Assembly (NCBI GenBank): GCA_018711265.1
Contig: DVIM01000009.1
Span: 1-13,045 of the forward strand
From: Spyradocola merdavium
Lineage (GTDB): Bacteria; Bacillota; Clostridia; Christensenellales; UBA1750
Length of the DNA stretch: 13,045 nucleotides
Direction: 5' to 3'
Under the pieces are notes generated by a model. It did no database searches. It had not been told where the DNA came from and saw only the letters and a program-made list of their open reading frames with translations. Positions 12,047-13,045 of this stretch are shown in pieces; the stretch's first letter is position 1; every line of letters begins with the position of its first letter. Made by a program: the position numbers and the translations under genes.

Positions 12047-13045
12047 TCACTCGTTGCGGATCGCGGCCAGCGCGCTCAGGCGCATGGCCCGCTGCGAGGG
12101 GTAGAGGCCCGCAAGGACGCCCACCAGGATGGAGAACACCAGCGCGCCCAGCGCCAGGTACGGCGGGATCACGGAGCGGAAGGACCCGCCCGCGCCCTGC
12201 ATGGCCATGAGCGCGTTGATGCCCGCGCTCAGGCCGTAGCTGATCGCAAGGCCCAGGATGCCGCCGCCCAGGCCGATGATGCCGGCCTCGGTCAGGAACA
12301 TCGCGCCGATCTTGCTCATCTTGCAGCCGAGCACCTTCATGACGCCGATCTCGCGCGTGCGCTCGTAGATGCTCATGAGCATCGTGTTGCAGATCGAGAT
12401 CGCCGCAACCAGCATCGCGACCCCGCCGATGCCGCCGAGCATGAGCTGCAGGCTCTTGCTGCTCTCCTGCATCTGCTGGATGGTCTCGGCCATCGAATAG
12501 GAGGAGAGTCCCATGGACTTGATCTGGTCCTGCACATCCAGCACGTTCTCAAAGCTGTCCACCTTGACCACGGCGCTGGGGTACTCATCGGTCTTCATGC
12601 TGATGTTTTGGAAGACCTTCTTGTTCTTCTGCATGATGAGCTTCATCGTGTCCAGGGAGCAGTACATGTTGTAGCCATGGCCCGCATTGTCGTCCTCGAC
12701 GATGCCGACCACGCGCGCCTTGAACTCGTACTCCTTGGGGTTGCCCTGGTCGTCGGTGTCCGAGTAGTCGCTCAGGACCACGGTGTACTTGGCGTTCAGC
12801 CAGTCGATGTCCGGGGCCTCGCTGTCCCAGCGGCTGGAGCGCGGGTTGCGGAAGCTGCTCTTGACGCCCTCGCCCAGCAGGATCTCGATCGTGTCCGAGG
12901 GCGCGTTCTTGGAGAAGCCCGAGCCCTCGACGACATGGATGCCCAGGGCCTCCACCGCGTCGGGGTTGATCGCCGTAAGGCCGTAAGAGCTCTCGAACTT
13001 GCCGGTCTTGGTCGTCATGTTGTAGAAGTCCTGCTGGGGGGAGAC
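12047..13045 (-). CDS. ABC transporter permease, FtsX/MacB type, 5' part outside window
   Basis: The frame is open to the right edge (VSPQQDFYN precedes the first visible Met), so about 332 C-terminal residues are seen and the N-terminus lies outside. Counting from the ATG at 13018, residues 1-185 form an extracytoplasmic region of the MacB periplasmic-core kind. Three membrane helices follow (about 193-215, 238-264, 286-308). The conserved FtsX motif NTMLMSIYERTREIGVMKVLGC (211-232) lies after the first. The end YPSQRAMRLSALAAIRNE is the typical C-terminus of these permeases. Family members work with an ATPase to export peptides or antibiotics, move lipoproteins or act mechanically on cell-wall enzymes; they are usually about 400 residues or more. 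The partner ATPase would be expected beyond the right edge. Substrate unknown. It is convergent with the murB cluster. Confidence 0.9.
   Translation of the reverse strand, partial: VSPQQDFYNMTTKTGKFESSYGLTAINPDAVEALGIHVVEGSGFSKNAPSDTIEILLGEGVKSSFRNPRSSRWDSEAPDIDWLNAKYTVVLSDYSDTDDQGNPKEYEFKARVVGIVEDDNAGHGYNMYCSLDTMKLIMQKNKKVFQNISMKTDEYPSAVVKVDSFENVLDVQDQIKSMGLSSYSMAETIQQMQESSKSLQLMLGGIGGVAMLVAAISICNTMLMSIYERTREIGVMKVLGCKMSKIGAMFLTEAGIIGLGGGILGLAISYGLSAGINALMAMQGAGGSFRSVIPPYLALGALVFSILVGVLAGLYPSQRAMRLSALAAIRNE

Overview
The window reads as chromosomal core-genome DNA of a GC-rich Gram-positive bacterium, most likely Bacillota class Clostridia. The evidence is a T-box leader controlling pheST, zapA directly after pheT, a murB-rapZ-whiA-HPr/Crh cluster, consensus SigA-type promoters (TTGACA/TATAAT-like) and a strong C/G bias at third codon positions. 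I cannot name a genus. There is no rRNA or tRNA gene, CRISPR array, transposase or phage gene.

Layout, left to right. (1) At 1-983, minus strand, is a class V PLP aminotransferase cut by the left edge. It is divergent from a small predicted lipoprotein (1187-1525), which ends at a bidirectional terminator. (2) At 1617-1745, minus strand, is a 42-residue one-helix membrane protein. Its promoter lies back to back with the pheST promoter. (3) pheS-pheT (2169-5612) sit behind a Phe-specific T-box leader with specifier codon TTC. They are followed by zapA with its own promoter and a strong terminator. (4) At 6017-6480 is a gene-free tandem array of 85-bp units, each with two hairpins. It runs into the 3' end of a minus-strand URO-D-family gene (6415-7452). 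(5) Divergent from that gene is an orphan secreted solute-binding-like protein (7608-8666), followed by a hairpin-rich intergenic region. (6) murB-rapZ-whiA-crh-like (8943-11970) are co-directional and tightly packed, and end at a bidirectional terminator. (7) An FtsX/MacB-type ABC permease on the minus strand runs off the right edge.

How the genes work together. The pheST block supplies phenylalanyl-tRNA and is tuned by uncharged tRNA-Phe. zapA (Z-ring assembly), murB (peptidoglycan precursor), rapZ (a nucleotide-binding regulator tied to amino-sugar supply in enterobacteria), whiA (division and nutrient-linked DNA-binding protein) and the Crh-like protein (carbon-status signalling) are all growth, envelope or division genes. 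The other genes (aminotransferase, URO-D family, solute-binding protein, permease) show no clear link to each other or to these.

Most worth a second look: the 85-bp hairpin array, whose hairpins show paired changes and whose 18-bp sub-repeats also encode the C-terminal tail of the URO-D-family protein; the HPr-like protein with Asp at position 15 instead of the phosphorylated His but with Ser46 kept; and the absence of glmR/yvcK between rapZ and whiA. I found no convincing previously undescribed multi-gene system.
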